DNA of 35,249 nucleotides from Arachnia propionica (GCF_003932785.1 NZ_RQYT01000032.1:1-35249), one strand, 5' to 3'. Shown: positions 17,130 to 24,876, numbered from the stretch's first letter. Notes: generated by a model from the sequence alone, not told the origin. Numbers and translations are program-made.

Positions 17130-19235
17130 TCAGCAGCCCTCGGGTACGAAACCCGCGTCGAGGATGCCGACGAGATGGGTCACCTGCTCCTGCTTGGTGC
17201 GGCCCAGGGCCGAGGGGGTGATGGTGTTGGTCAGCGAGATGCCGTCGAGGGCGTCCGCGTAGTCGAGCTTGCCGACCGACAGCATGGAGGCCAGCATCCC
17301 GTGGTTGTCGACGCCGTTCTCCGGGTTCGCGCCCGGAGCGAAGGGGGTCCCCGCCCGGTGACCGGATGGGAAGGACCCCGTCGCCTTGCCGTAGACGACG
17401 TTGGAGGTGATGGTCAGCACCGACTGGGTGGGGATGGCATCCCGGTACAGCGGGATCTCCTTGATCTTGCTCATCACCGTGTGGACGATCGCCGCGGCGA
17501 TCTCGTCGGCCCGGTCGTCATCGTTGCCGTAGGTGGGGAAGTCGCCCTCGGTGACGTAGTCCACCACGAGACCGGTCTCGTCACGCACGGGGGTGACCTT
17601 GGCGTACCTGATGGCCGACAAGGAGTCCGCGACGATCGACAGCCCGGCGATCCCACAGCCGAGGGTCCGCACGATCTCCGAATCGTGCAGCGCCATCTCA
17701 ATGGATTCGTAGGCGTACCGGTCGTGGCACCAGTGGATGATGTTGAGGGCCTCGATGTAGGTGGCCACGACCCAGTCGAGCATCTTCTCGTAGCGCAGCC
17801 ACACGTCGTCGAAGTCGAGCGGCCCGTCGCCCTGGACCCCCTCGTGATCGGGCACCACGAGCTTGCCGGTCATCTCGTCGCGACCGCCGTTGATGGCGTA
17901 GAGGAGCGTCTTCGCGGCGTTCATCCGGGCACCGAAGAACTGCATCTGCTTGCCCACCCGCATCGGGGAGACGCAGCAGGCGATGGCGGCGTCGTCGCCC
18001 CAGTGGGAGCGGATCTGCTCGTCGGCCTCGTACTGCACCGACGAGGTCTCGATGGAGATCGCCGCGCAGAAGTCCTTGTACCCCTGCGGCAGCCTCGGGT
18101 CCCAGAAGATGGTGATGTTCGGTTCGGGGGCGGGACCGAGGTTCCTCAGGGTCTGCAGCAGCCGGAAGGAGGTCCGCGTCACCAGCGGGCGGCCGTCCTC
18201 GCCGAGGCCCGCGTCGGACCAGGTGGCCCAGTACGGGTCGCCGGAGAAGATCTGGTCGTAGTCGATGGTGCGCAGGAACCGCACGATGCGCAGTTTGATG
18301 ACCAGCGCGTCGATGATCTCCTGCGCGCCCTCCTCCGTGAGCCGTCCCGCCTCGAGGTCGCGCTGGAAGTAGCAGTCGAAGAAGGCCGACAGTCGACCGA
18401 TGCTCATCGCGGCGCCGTCCTGCGACTTCACCGAGGCGAGGTAGCCGAAATACGTCCACTGCACGGCCTCCTGGGCGGTGCGGGCGGGACGGGAGATGTC
18501 GAAGCCGTAGCTGGCTGCCATCGCCTTCAGCTTCTTCAACGCCTTGATCTGCTCGGCGTGCTCCTCGCGGAATCGCGCCCAGTGCTCGCTGAAGGGCGCG
18601 TCGACGACGGCGTCCTTGTCGGCCTGCTTGAACTCGATGAGCCGGTCCACGCCGTACAGGGCGACCCGACGGTAGTCGCCGATGATGCGGCCGCGACCGT
18701 AGGCGTCCGGCAGTCCCGTGATGACGTGGGCGGAGCGGGCGGCCCGGATGCGGGGCGTGTAGACGTCGAAGACCGCCTCGTTGTGGGTTTTGCGGTACTT
18801 GGTGAAGATCTCCTTGACGTCCGCTCGGGGCTCCTTCCCAGCCTCTCGGATCGCGGTCTCCACCATGCGCCAGCCGCCGAAGGGCATCATGGCGCGCTTG
18901 AGCGGGGTGTCGGTCTGCAGCCCGACGATCACGTCGTCATCGGAACTGATGTGGCCCGGTGCGAAGGCGTCGATGTCGGCGGGGGTGTCCACGTCGACGT
19001 CGTAGACCCGCCTGGCGCGTTCCACCGACAGGTAGTCGCGTTCCAGGGTGTCCCAGAGGCGCTGTGTCTTGGCGGTGGGGCCGGCGAGGAAGGACGCGTC
19101 TCCGGTGTAGGGGGTGTAGTTGCGCTGCACGAAGTCCCGGACGTCGACCCGTTCCTGCCAGGGGCCAGGGCTGAACCCCTCCCACGGATCGTTGGTGTTG
19201 TCAGTTTCCGCAGTGGGTTCTGCGAGCGTGGTCAT
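17130..19235 (-). CDS. pflB: Formate acetyltransferase core subunit lacking the glycyl-radical domain
   Basis: The core of pyruvate formate-lyase (pyruvate + CoA to acetyl-CoA + formate) has 701 aa against about 760 for E. coli PFL. The catalytic pair C420-C421 is in [14 protein letters not shown]. Other family marks are [35 protein letters not shown] and the late segment [20 protein letters not shown]. The protein ends at [14 protein letters not shown], the point where the fused enzyme would continue into the radical domain, and no RVSGY motif is present. That domain is supplied by the next gene in a different reading frame with its own ribosome site. The ATG at 19235 is preceded by GAGGAAAG. 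Confidence 0.95.
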   Translation of the reverse strand: MTTLAEPTAETDNTNDPWEGFSPGPWQERVDVRDFVQRNYTPYTGDASFLAGPTAKTQRLWDTLERDYLSVERARRVYDVDVDTPADIDAFAPGHISSDDDVIVGLQTDTPLKRAMMPFGGWRMVETAIREAGKEPRADVKEIFTKYRKTHNEAVFDVYTPRIRAARSAHVITGLPDAYGRGRIIGDYRRVALYGVDRLIEFKQADKDAVVDAPFSEHWARFREEHAEQIKALKKLKAMAASYGFDISRPARTAQEAVQWTYFGYLASVKSQDGAAMSIGRLSAFFDCYFQRDLEAGRLTEEGAQEIIDALVIKLRIVRFLRTIDYDQIFSGDPYWATWSDAGLGEDGRPLVTRTSFRLLQTLRNLGPAPEPNITIFWDPRLPQGYKDFCAAISIETSSVQYEADEQIRSHWGDDAAIACCVSPMRVGKQMQFFGARMNAAKTLLYAINGGRDEMTGKLVVPDHEGVQGDGPLDFDDVWLRYEKMLDWVVATYIEALNIIHWCHDRYAYESIEMALHDSEIVRTLGCGIAGLSIVADSLSAIRYAKVTPVRDETGLVVDYVTEGDFPTYGNDDDRADEIAAAIVHTVMSKIKEIPLYRDAIPTQSVLTITSNVVYGKATGSFPSGHRAGTPFAPGANPENGVDNHGMLASMLSVGKLDYADALDGISLTNTITPSALGRTKQEQVTHLVGILDAGFVPEGC

Positions 19236-19262
19236 GTGTGTCTTTCCTCGAGGGACTCGAAT

Positions 19263-19279
19263 CTGGTCCGACCATTCTA
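19263..19279 (-). promoter_or_regulatory. Promoter and dyad upstream of the pfl operon
   Basis: On the minus strand TAGAAT (19279-19274) is a good -10 hexamer. Immediately downstream, over the expected transcription start, is the perfect dyad TGGTC-C-GACCA (plus strand 19264-19274), a possible operator. No recognisable FNR or Rex site is visible. The leader would be about 30 nt and carries the GAGGAAAG ribosome site. Confidence 0.5.
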
Positions 19280-19338
19280 GGTCGGGTGGTTCGGCGCAAC
19301 GCCAGCCGAGGTGGCAAGTGAGCGATCCTGCTGCCACG

Positions 19339-20148
19339 TCAGCCCGGAGCGAAGCGTCGCACCAGGTCGATGAACGTGGCCCTGGCCCTGGCGTTGTCGG
19401 GCTTGGAGCGCAGGTGATCTGCCCCTTCCGCGAGGGTGAACTCCCGCGTGACGAATCGCCGGATCGGTTCGGGGACGACGCCGTCGCCCAGTTCCCGCGT
19501 GTTGGCCTTGGCGCTGATGAGCTCGGTGACGGCCTCGACGACGTCGCCCTCGGGAGGCGCCTCCGCCAGCAGCGTCGGCAGGTGGATGGGCGGCAGCGGT
19601 GAGGAGTGTGTGCGCATCCAGTGCAGGGCGGCGGCGGGACGGATCGCATAGAACAGCTTCTTCAGCGGCACGGATGACCCGGTCGCGGCCCCGGAACGGT
19701 TCCAGTGGGAACGGCCCACGTGATGGTAGTGGCGGGTGACGGCGGTCAGGTCGACGATGTCACGGCACATGTCCATCATCTCGGCGGCGAAGGTGGGGTC
19801 CCCGCGGTAGATGAAGGGGGATTGCAGCCATTCCGCGACGGTTGCGTTGCTGGAGGCCGCCAACTGCACGGCCTTGACGAGATCCCAGCCGTTCACGTCG
19901 AGCACCTCGTCGAGCGGGGTCTCGATGACGTCACGGGGTCGCCAGGGGGAGAGGTAGTCCTCGAGCGGGCGGACGTGGAGGAACCGGCAGTCGTAGTCCG
20001 AGTCCGGCGACGGGAACCCCCAGGCCCGGCTGCCCGACTCCACCGCCCAGAGCACCGCCACGCCATGCTCGGTCTCCACGCCGTCGAGACGGGTCTGGAT
20101 CTGCTGGACCACGGTGGGGTCGAAGTCGTCGTTGAGCGTTGTCGGCAC
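19339..20148 (-). CDS. RlaP-type nucleotidyltransferase
   Basis: This 269-aa protein of the polymerase-beta nucleotidyltransferase superfamily carries the motif ESGSRAWGFPSPDSDYDCRF (residues about 37-56), with the GS and D-x-D metal ligands. The wider pattern (FLHVRPLEDYLS, then WDLVKAVQLAASSNATVAEWL) matches the RlaP/YcgL family, some members of which sit in RNA-repair clusters. No RNA ligase is adjacent here, so the substrate is unknown. The start is GTG at 20148, with TATCCT exactly 6 nt upstream and no Shine-Dalgarno, so it is probably leaderless. It is divergent from the DUF4143 ATPase across the 22-bp repeat array. Confidence 0.8.
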   Translation of the reverse strand: MPTTLNDDFDPTVVQQIQTRLDGVETEHGVAVLWAVESGSRAWGFPSPDSDYDCRFLHVRPLEDYLSPWRPRDVIETPLDEVLDVNGWDLVKAVQLAASSNATVAEWLQSPFIYRGDPTFAAEMMDMCRDIVDLTAVTRHYHHVGRSHWNRSGAATGSSVPLKKLFYAIRPAAALHWMRTHSSPLPPIHLPTLLAEAPPEGDVVEAVTELISAKANTRELGDGVVPEPIRRFVTREFTLAEGADHLRSKPDNARARATFIDLVRRFAPG

Positions 20149-20153
20149 GGGAT

Positions 20154-20159
20154 CAGGAT
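20154..20159 (-). promoter_or_regulatory. Leaderless promoter -10 of the RlaP gene
   Basis: TATCCT on the minus strand is separated by GATCCC from the GTG start codon. This is the spacing expected if transcription begins at the start codon. Confidence 0.5.
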
Positions 20160-20174
20160 AGTCCCACCGCGCCT

Positions 20175-20253
20175 CGGCGAACCGGAGCTCCCCGGGCGGC
20201 GAATCGGAAGCGATCGTCCGGCGAAACGGAAGTTTGGGTGCGGCGAATCGGAG
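20175..20253. repeat. Four-copy direct-repeat array, 13-bp core at exact 22-bp period
   Basis: The core CGGCGAANCGGAR occurs at 20175, 20197, 20219 and 20241, with only position 8 and the last base varying. The 9-bp spacers are unrelated in sequence, so the cores are conserved rather than recently duplicated. The 22-bp period is about two helical turns, placing all copies on one DNA face. The array fills the space between the two divergent promoters. An operator array or iteron-like binding site is the likely role. Confidence 0.85.
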
Positions 20254-20261
20254 ATCCGGGC

Positions 20262-20267
20262 TATGGT
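20262..20267 (+). promoter_or_regulatory. Leaderless promoter -10 of the DUF4143 ATPase
   Basis: TATGGT is followed by GTGGGT and the GTG start at 20274, the same 6-nt arrangement as in the divergent gene. It lies 8 bp beyond the last repeat core. Confidence 0.45.
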
Positions 20268-20273
20268 GTGGGT

Positions 20274-21500
20274 GTGGAACTGGTACCCAGACACCTTCTT
20301 GATCGTCTCACCGAGCTGCTCCAGTTCAGCCCCGTCGTGGTGGTCGAGGGGGCAAGGCAGGTGGGCAAGTCAACACTGGCGGCCATGCTGGGGGGCGAAG
20401 GAAACACGATGCAGGTGACCATGGATGATCCTCTTGCACGGCAGCTGGCCCGTGAGGACCCCATCGGCTTCCTGCAGCAAGCCGGGGAACGCAGACTCGT
20501 CATCGATGAGGTGCAACGGAGCCCCGAACTGGTGCTGCCGCTGAAGTACATCGTGGACTCCGACCCGCGGCCGGGCAGATTCATTCTCACCGGGTCGGCC
20601 AACCTGCTGCGTGTCCCCGGCGCCGAGGATTCTCTCGCGGGACGGGCCCTGACCGTGCGGCTCCAGCCATTCTCGCAAGGAGAGGTGGAGCAGCGCCGTG
20701 ACGACTGGGTCACCTTCGTCGCCGGTCTGCCCGAGACGTCGCCACCGGGGGACAGGGCGGAACTCGTGCGACGGGTCGCCGTGGGCGGTTACCCCAGGGT
20801 GCAACAGCTGTCCGAGTCCTCCCGTCAGATCTGGTTGAGAGACTACGTCGATCGGCTGCTCGAGCGGGATTCGGCCGACCTGGGGACGCTTCAGGTTCCC
20901 GTACTGCGTCGGCTCCTCGGGCTGATCACGAGCTCCACGGGTGGAGAGCTGGTCCAGGAGCGGCTCGCGGAGACACTGGGAATCTCGCGCCCAACGGTCC
21001 GCCGCTATCTGGATGTCCTGGAGTCCTTGTTCCTGATACGTCTGATCCCGGCATGGTCGCGTAGCCTGACTCGTCGTCAGGTGAGCCGCCCCAAGATTCA
21101 GGTCACCGATTCAGGACTCGCGGCCGCGCTCCTGGGCCTGGGCGCCGAACACCTGGCCGCGATGAGCGGGGCTGAGCATTTCGGGATGCTCCTGGAGTGT
21201 TTCGTCGTGAATGAGTTGCTGCGCCAACAGGGCTGGGGCACCACCACGTGTGAACTCTCCCACTACCGCGACCGGCACGGGGGCGAGGTGGACCTCATCA
21301 TCGAGACCCCGACGGGGATCATCGCCGTGGAGGTCAAGACGGCTGTCAGCCCGACCCAGGCCCATTTCAGGCATCTCATCGCGCTGCGGGAGCGACTGGG
21401 GGACGAGTTCCTGGCCGGTGTGGTGCTGAACTCCGTCACCTCGGCCAGAGCGGGTGACCGATTGTGGGCGCTTCCGGTTTCCTCACTGTGGGGAGGCTGA
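20274..21500 (+). CDS. AAA+ ATPase with DUF4143 domain
   Basis: This cytosolic protein of 408 aa has an N-terminal ATPase domain (about 1-180): Walker A GARQVGKST 26-34, Walker B RLVIDEVQ 74-81 and sensor ILTGSAN. A winged-helix-like stretch (LAETLGISRPTVRRYLDVLE, about 235-255) follows. The C-terminal DUF4143 part has a PD-(D/E)XK-like motif, HGGEVDLIIETPTGIIAVEVK. This architecture is widespread and its role is not settled. The GTG at 20274 was chosen because a -10 lies 6 nt upstream; GTG at 20268 is an alternative. The last 18 bp overlap the convergent metB-like gene. Adjacent iteron-like repeats suggest that it or its neighbour may bind there. Confidence 0.85.
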   Translation: MELVPRHLLDRLTELLQFSPVVVVEGARQVGKSTLAAMLGGEGNTMQVTMDDPLARQLAREDPIGFLQQAGERRLVIDEVQRSPELVLPLKYIVDSDPRPGRFILTGSANLLRVPGAEDSLAGRALTVRLQPFSQGEVEQRRDDWVTFVAGLPETSPPGDRAELVRRVAVGGYPRVQQLSESSRQIWLRDYVDRLLERDSADLGTLQVPVLRRLLGLITSSTGGELVQERLAETLGISRPTVRRYLDVLESLFLIRLIPAWSRSLTRRQVSRPKIQVTDSGLAAALLGLGAEHLAAMSGAEHFGMLLECFVVNELLRQQGWGTTTCELSHYRDRHGGEVDLIIETPTGIIAVEVKTAVSPTQAHFRHLIALRERLGDEFLAGVVLNSVTSARAGDRLWALPVSSLWGG

Positions 21501-22673
21501 GGGGAGTCGACGACCGGGCGCTTCCGCCCGGTCCAGGGCCTCCCGGATGATGGCCGCCAGGTCCTCGGCCGATTCCAGGCCGACGCTGAGACGGACCAGA
21601 CCGTCGGTGATGCCCGCCGTGGCGCGGGCCTCGGGCGACATCCCGGCATGGGTCATCGTCGCGGGATGGCACACCAGCGACTCGACGCCGCCGAGCGACT
21701 CCGCCAGATGGAAGACCGGCAGGCCATCGAGGAATCGGTCGACGGCCGGGCGTCCCCCCGAGAGGTCGATGCTCACCAGGGACCCGAAACCCGACTGCTG
21801 CCTGGCCGCCAGGTCGTGACCCGGGTGGGTCGGCAGCCCGGGCCAGTGCAGCGCCGCGACGGCCGGGTGCCCGAGGGCCGCCTCGACAACCGCCTCGGTG
21901 CCCAGCGCGTGCATCCGGATCCGAGCGTCGAGGGTGCGCAGCCCCCGCAACGTGAGATAGGCGTCGAAGGCGCTGGAGGTCAGGCCGAGCGCGTTCGCGA
22001 GCCATGCCAGCCGCTCCCCCCGGTCCTCCTCGCGCGCGATGAGGACCCCGCCCACCACGTCGGAGTGCCCGTTGATGAACTTCGTGGTGGAGTGCAGCAC
22101 GAGATCGGCCCCCAGCTCGAGGGGCCGCTGCAACAGCGGGGAACAGAAGGTGTTGTCCACCGCCACCAGCGCCCCGACGGCGTGTGCCGCCGCCGCGGTG
22201 GCGCGGATGTCGGTGATGCGCAGCAACGGGTTCGACGGGGTCTCCACCAGCACCAGCGACGCACCCTCGAGGGCGTCGGTGAAGGCGTCGGCATCGTTGA
22301 CGTCGACGAATCGGGCGCTCAGGCGACCGTTGCGGGTGTAGTGGTCCAGCAGCCGCCACGTCCCGCCGTAGCAGTCGTGCTGGCAGACCACCACGCCGCC
22401 GACCGGGACGACGGCCTCGACCAGGAGTGTCACCGCCGCCAACCCCGTCGCGACGGGCACCGCCGTGGCGCCGCCCTCGAGCTCGGCGAGGGCTTCGGCG
22501 AGGAGATCCCGGGTGGGGTTGCCCGCGCGGGAGTAGTCGTAGCGACCCGGGGAATCCGGGGAGTCGAACACGTAGTTCGTCGACAGGTGGACCGGTGGCA
22601 CGACGGCGCGCCACGAGGTGTCCGTACCCAGCCCGGTGCCCATCGCCCGCGTCCAACGTCCCAGTTCTGCCAT
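21483..22673 (-). CDS. metB: Cystathionine gamma-synthase/trans-sulfuration PLP enzyme
   Basis: This 396-aa PLP enzyme of methionine/cysteine interconversion carries NYVFDSPDSPGRYDYSRAGNPTRD, ALAELEGGATAVPVATGLAA, the PLP aspartate region VAVDNTFCSPLLQRPLELGAD and the lysine motif HSTTKFINGHSDVVGG (K198). C-terminal SLGGVESLVCHPATMTHAGM is characteristic of the MetB/MetC group. O-acyl-homoserine plus cysteine to cystathionine is most likely, but cystathionine gamma-lyase cannot be excluded from sequence alone. The ATG at 22673 has GGGAGG 4-5 nt upstream, which settles the start against a much longer open frame. It overlaps the DUF4143 gene by 18 bp tail to tail. Confidence 0.88.
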   Translation of the reverse strand: MAELGRWTRAMGTGLGTDTSWRAVVPPVHLSTNYVFDSPDSPGRYDYSRAGNPTRDLLAEALAELEGGATAVPVATGLAAVTLLVEAVVPVGGVVVCQHDCYGGTWRLLDHYTRNGRLSARFVDVNDADAFTDALEGASLVLVETPSNPLLRITDIRATAAAAHAVGALVAVDNTFCSPLLQRPLELGADLVLHSTTKFINGHSDVVGGVLIAREEDRGERLAWLANALGLTSSAFDAYLTLRGLRTLDARIRMHALGTEAVVEAALGHPAVAALHWPGLPTHPGHDLAARQQSGFGSLVSIDLSGGRPAVDRFLDGLPVFHLAESLGGVESLVCHPATMTHAGMSPEARATAGITDGLVRLSVGLESAEDLAAIIREALDRAEAPGRRLPSASPQ

Positions 22674-22686
22674 GCGTCCTCCCGAA

Positions 22687-22727
22687 GGTCGGCCCCAATG
22701 TACCGGTTCGTGAGACGGGGGCCGATC
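22687..22727 (-). promoter_or_regulatory. metB promoter flanked by a 10-bp dyad
   Basis: The minus strand carries a -10 TACATT (22702-22697). Arms GGTCGGCCCC (22687-22696) and GGGGCCGATC (22718-22727) are complementary at 9 of 10 positions and flank it with 21 bp between. This arrangement suits a repressor, but no family consensus is recognised. Confidence 0.35.
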
Positions 22728-22754
22728 TCCTGACTCGATGGGAAGACTGGGCTC

Positions 22755-23561
22755 ATGACCGGAGCCGCGCGCTACACCCACGGACACATGGCCGCCGTGC
22801 TGGCCTCCCATGCCAGCCGCACCGCCCAGAACTCCGCCGCTCACCTGCTGCCACACCTCCAGCCGGGTCAGCGGGTCCTGGATGTCGGCTGTGGTCCTGC
22901 CACCATCACCGCAGACCTGGCGGAACTCGTCGCGCCCGGTGAGGTCATTGGGCTGGACAATGCCGAGGAGGCCCTGGATGCGGCGCGAGCCACCCTGCGG
23001 GATCGGGGAGTCGACGGCGTGCAACTCGTCCGGGGGGATGTGTACGAGCTGCTCTGGCCCGACGAGTACTTCGACGTCGTCCACGCCCACCAGGTCCTCC
23101 AGCACCTGCCCGATCCGGTCGCGGCGCTGAAGGAGATGCTGTGGGTGACGAGGCCGGGCGGCATCGTCGCGGTCCGTGACGCGATCTACTCCGCCATGAC
23201 CTGGTACCCCCAGTACGAGGGCATGCGTGCCTGGCAGGAGATCTACATCGCCACGGCGCGGGCCAACGGCGGCGAACCGGATGCTGGCAGTCACCTCAAG
23301 GCCTGGTGCCGGGAGGCCGGATTCGACGAGGTCACCGCGTCAGCCAGCACATGGTGCTACAGCACCGACGAGGAGCGGTCGTGGTGGGCGGAGACCTGGG
23401 CGCAACGCTGCCTCACCTCGTTCGGCCCCCGCGCCGTCGAACTGGGGCTGGCAAGCCACACCGATCTGGAGTGTATGGCCGCCGACTGGCGCCGCTGGGG
23501 CGAGGACCGGGACGGCTGGTTCGCCGTCGTCCACGGCGAGGTGCTGGCCCGGGCTGAGTGA
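22755..23561 (+). CDS. Class I SAM-dependent methyltransferase
   Basis: This 268-aa Rossmann methyltransferase has motif I VLDVGCGPATITADLAELV, the acidic loop end VIGLDNAEEAL, motif II-like GDVYELLWPDEYFDVVHAHQVLQHL and motif III MLWVTRPGGIVAVRD. This resembles the UbiE/Methyltransf_11-25 group, often acting on small molecules. The C-terminal half has many Trp/Asp residues (ERSWWAETWAQRC, WRRWGEDRDGWF), as in actinobacterial homologues of unknown substrate. The ATG at 22755 lacks a ribosome site; AAGACT is 6 nt upstream, so a leaderless transcript is possible. It is divergent from metB with an 81-nt gap. Confidence 0.85.
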   Translation: MTGAARYTHGHMAAVLASHASRTAQNSAAHLLPHLQPGQRVLDVGCGPATITADLAELVAPGEVIGLDNAEEALDAARATLRDRGVDGVQLVRGDVYELLWPDEYFDVVHAHQVLQHLPDPVAALKEMLWVTRPGGIVAVRDAIYSAMTWYPQYEGMRAWQEIYIATARANGGEPDAGSHLKAWCREAGFDEVTASASTWCYSTDEERSWWAETWAQRCLTSFGPRAVELGLASHTDLECMAADWRRWGEDRDGWFAVVHGEVLARAE

Positions 23562-23626
23562 GGCTGGGGGCAGCAGGGGAACAGCCCACATGGCTGACTC
23601 CGTGGTTCGGCCTTGTAGGGTCGCGA

Positions 23627-23788
23627 TCACCGGGGAAGCCCCGTATCCGGGTCGTGGAGCGGGTCGAAGTCCAACGGGCCGCCTGTCGCGGTCAATTCCG
23701 CGTGGACCCGGTCCAGGAGTTCGTCCAGTTCTTCAGGCGCGATCTCGTGGATGTTCTCGCTTTCGGTGTCGGAATTCGTGGAGCTCAT
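23627..23788 (-). CDS. Small acidic protein, third gene of the Panacea-Doc operon
   Basis: The protein has 53 aa. It begins MSSTNSDTESENIHEIAPEE and ends DPLHDPDTGLPR. It is strongly acidic, with a predicted helix EELDELLDRVHAEL (about 19-32) and no membrane segment. GGAGGAG lies directly upstream of the ATG, a strong ribosome site that supports translation. It starts 25 nt after the Doc stop on the same strand and ends 65 nt from the methyltransferase. I recognise no family. Its composition and position suggest an accessory toxin-antitoxin protein, but that is inference. Confidence 0.65.
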   Translation of the reverse strand: MSSTNSDTESENIHEIAPEELDELLDRVHAELTATGGPLDFDPLHDPDTGLPR

Positions 23789-23813
23789 CTCTCCTCCAGG
23801 GGCAGTCTCGTCA

Positions 23814-24233
23814 TCACGGTGAGCCGCCGTTGAAACCCACGCACCGACCGAGCCATTGGGTGAACTCTTCCAATGTCAGTGAGACAGCATGTTCGTCCTC
23901 TCGCCGTGTGCCACCCCGAGAGCCCAGAGCACGGATCGCTCGAGCCGCCTCGGACTGGTCCACGTCGAGTTCAACCCCGTTCAGTTCGAGGAACACCACG
24001 GTGCTGAGCCAGGCCAGCCGCTTGTTCCCGTCATTGAAGGCTTGAGCCTCGGCGATCCCGTAGGCCAGTCGTGCCGCCTTCTCGATCAGCGTCGGGAAGG
24101 CTTCTTGGTTCCCGAAACCGGCGAAAGGTGCGGCCACGGCTGCCTCCAGCAGACCCCTGTCCCGCAAGGATCCAGCGTTGATCTCCGTCTCGTGGATCTG
24201 AAGACAGAGATCAACGCTGATGACGACCGTCAC
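23814..24233 (-). CDS. Death-on-curing (Doc/Fic-fold) toxin with degenerate Fic motif
   Basis: This 139-aa protein of the Doc family modifies targets by phosphotransfer (EF-Tu in the case of P1 Doc). It has INAGSLRDRGLLEAAVAAP, the family opening, followed by AARLAYGIAEAQAFNDGNKRLAW. The Fic/Doc core is normally H-x-F-x-D-x-N-K-R, but here the first residue is Gln64 (QAFNDGNKR, 64-72). The rest of the motif is intact. Loss of the catalytic His usually impairs activity, so the toxin may be weak, altered or inactive. The GTG start overlaps the Panacea stop (GTGA). A longer start at 24263 would overlap the upstream gene by 34 nt. Confidence 0.85.
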   Translation of the reverse strand: MTVVISVDLCLQIHETEINAGSLRDRGLLEAAVAAPFAGFGNQEAFPTLIEKAARLAYGIAEAQAFNDGNKRLAWLSTVVFLELNGVELDVDQSEAARAIRALGSRGGTRREDEHAVSLTLEEFTQWLGRCVGFNGGSP

Positions 24234-24757
24234 TCGGCCAGGAGAGCCAAGGTGTGGCTCCACCGTCGGCTGGCCCTGGCGGCCAACTCAAGCACTGTCT
24301 CAGAGTCCGGCTCCCGGTGAGACAGAGGCGGCTTCTTGGGGCCCTCCCCTCGCAGGGACTGCGCGGTGAACTCCCGGAGCATCGACTCGTGGGTCACCTC
24401 GGCGGTGCATCGCGCGCTCTCGGGCAGGTCACCGCGGGCCTCGAGCCACGGAGACTCGCGATGTGTCATGTCGATCAACTCATTTCCTGTCCATGCGCGG
24501 TAATGATCGACGACGGCATCGATCCTCGCGCGCTGCTCAGCGCTCAGGTCGGAAGGTCCGTTGACGCGGCCGCACAAACGCACAGCGGGCACGACAGGGC
24601 CCATGGTCCAGGCCTCGATCCGGTCATCGAACATGGGGACCCCATCCCAGGCCAGCGACCAGGCCTGCACGTAGTACAGCCACTTCTGGTACTGCACCTC
24701 ACCCAGTGGGCGGTGCTTCTCGTTGATGTACTTGAGGACGTCCAACGCCGTGGTCAT
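24230..24757 (-). CDS. Panacea (DUF4065, SocA-like) antitoxin
   Basis: This 175-aa cytosolic protein has LDVLKYINEKHRPLGEVQYQKWLYYVQAWSLAW followed by FDDRIEAWTMGPVVPAVR, the hallmark of the Panacea/DUF4065 domain. Panacea proteins are known as a promiscuous antitoxin domain that neutralises many unrelated toxins. The downstream overlapping gene is a Doc toxin, so this is its likely antitoxin. An AAGGAGG lies 9 nt before the ATG at 24757. A -10 TACCAT and a perfect 12-bp dyad lie upstream, consistent with autoregulation. The C-terminal region after about 120 is variable in this family and may carry partner specificity. Confidence 0.88.
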   Translation of the reverse strand: MTTALDVLKYINEKHRPLGEVQYQKWLYYVQAWSLAWDGVPMFDDRIEAWTMGPVVPAVRLCGRVNGPSDLSAEQRARIDAVVDHYRAWTGNELIDMTHRESPWLEARGDLPESARCTAEVTHESMLREFTAQSLRGEGPKKPPLSHREPDSETVLELAARASRRWSHTLALLAE

Positions 24758-24774
24758 GCTTGCCCACCTCCTTC

Positions 24775-24806
24775 ATGTGGCCACATCCAATGTTGGGTCC
24801 ATGGTA
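24775..24806 (-). promoter_or_regulatory. Promoter and operator-like dyad of the Panacea-Doc operon
   Basis: On the minus strand TACCAT (24806-24801) is a -10 candidate. A perfect 12-bp palindrome ATGTGGCCACAT (24775-24786) lies in the would-be leader, and a second small dyad CCAATGTTGG (24787-24796) abuts it. Toxin-antitoxin operons commonly bind such sites; the binder is unknown. Confidence 0.5.
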
Positions 24807-24843
24807 TGTCACAGGTGCGACGGGGAGAAGCACCGCACAGGAA

Positions 24844-24876
24844 AGGGGGCTCCCGCAGCAGCTGCGGAAGCCCCCT
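24844..24876 (-). terminator. Rho-independent terminator of the MsmK/UgpC-type ATPase gene
   Basis: A 14-bp stem with one mismatch (24844-24858 with 24862-24876) and a 3-nt loop lies 11 nt after the stop. It is followed on the minus strand by TTTCC. It separates the ATPase gene from the Panacea promoter. Confidence 0.85.

Noticed and set aside
17107-17130. The split pyruvate formate-lyase as a frameshift artefact
   Set aside because: The radical gene has its own strong ribosome site and a 25-residue lead with no counterpart in fused PFL. The junction contains a 22-nt spacer, not a one-base slip within conserved sequence.
17097-19280. 727-codon frame antisense to the pfl core
   Set aside because: Shadow of the pfl gene with no recognisable motif or start signal.
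20175-20253. 22-bp-period array as a CRISPR
   Set aside because: Cores are 13 bp and spacers 9 bp, far too short; no cas gene is nearby and the array lies between divergent promoters.
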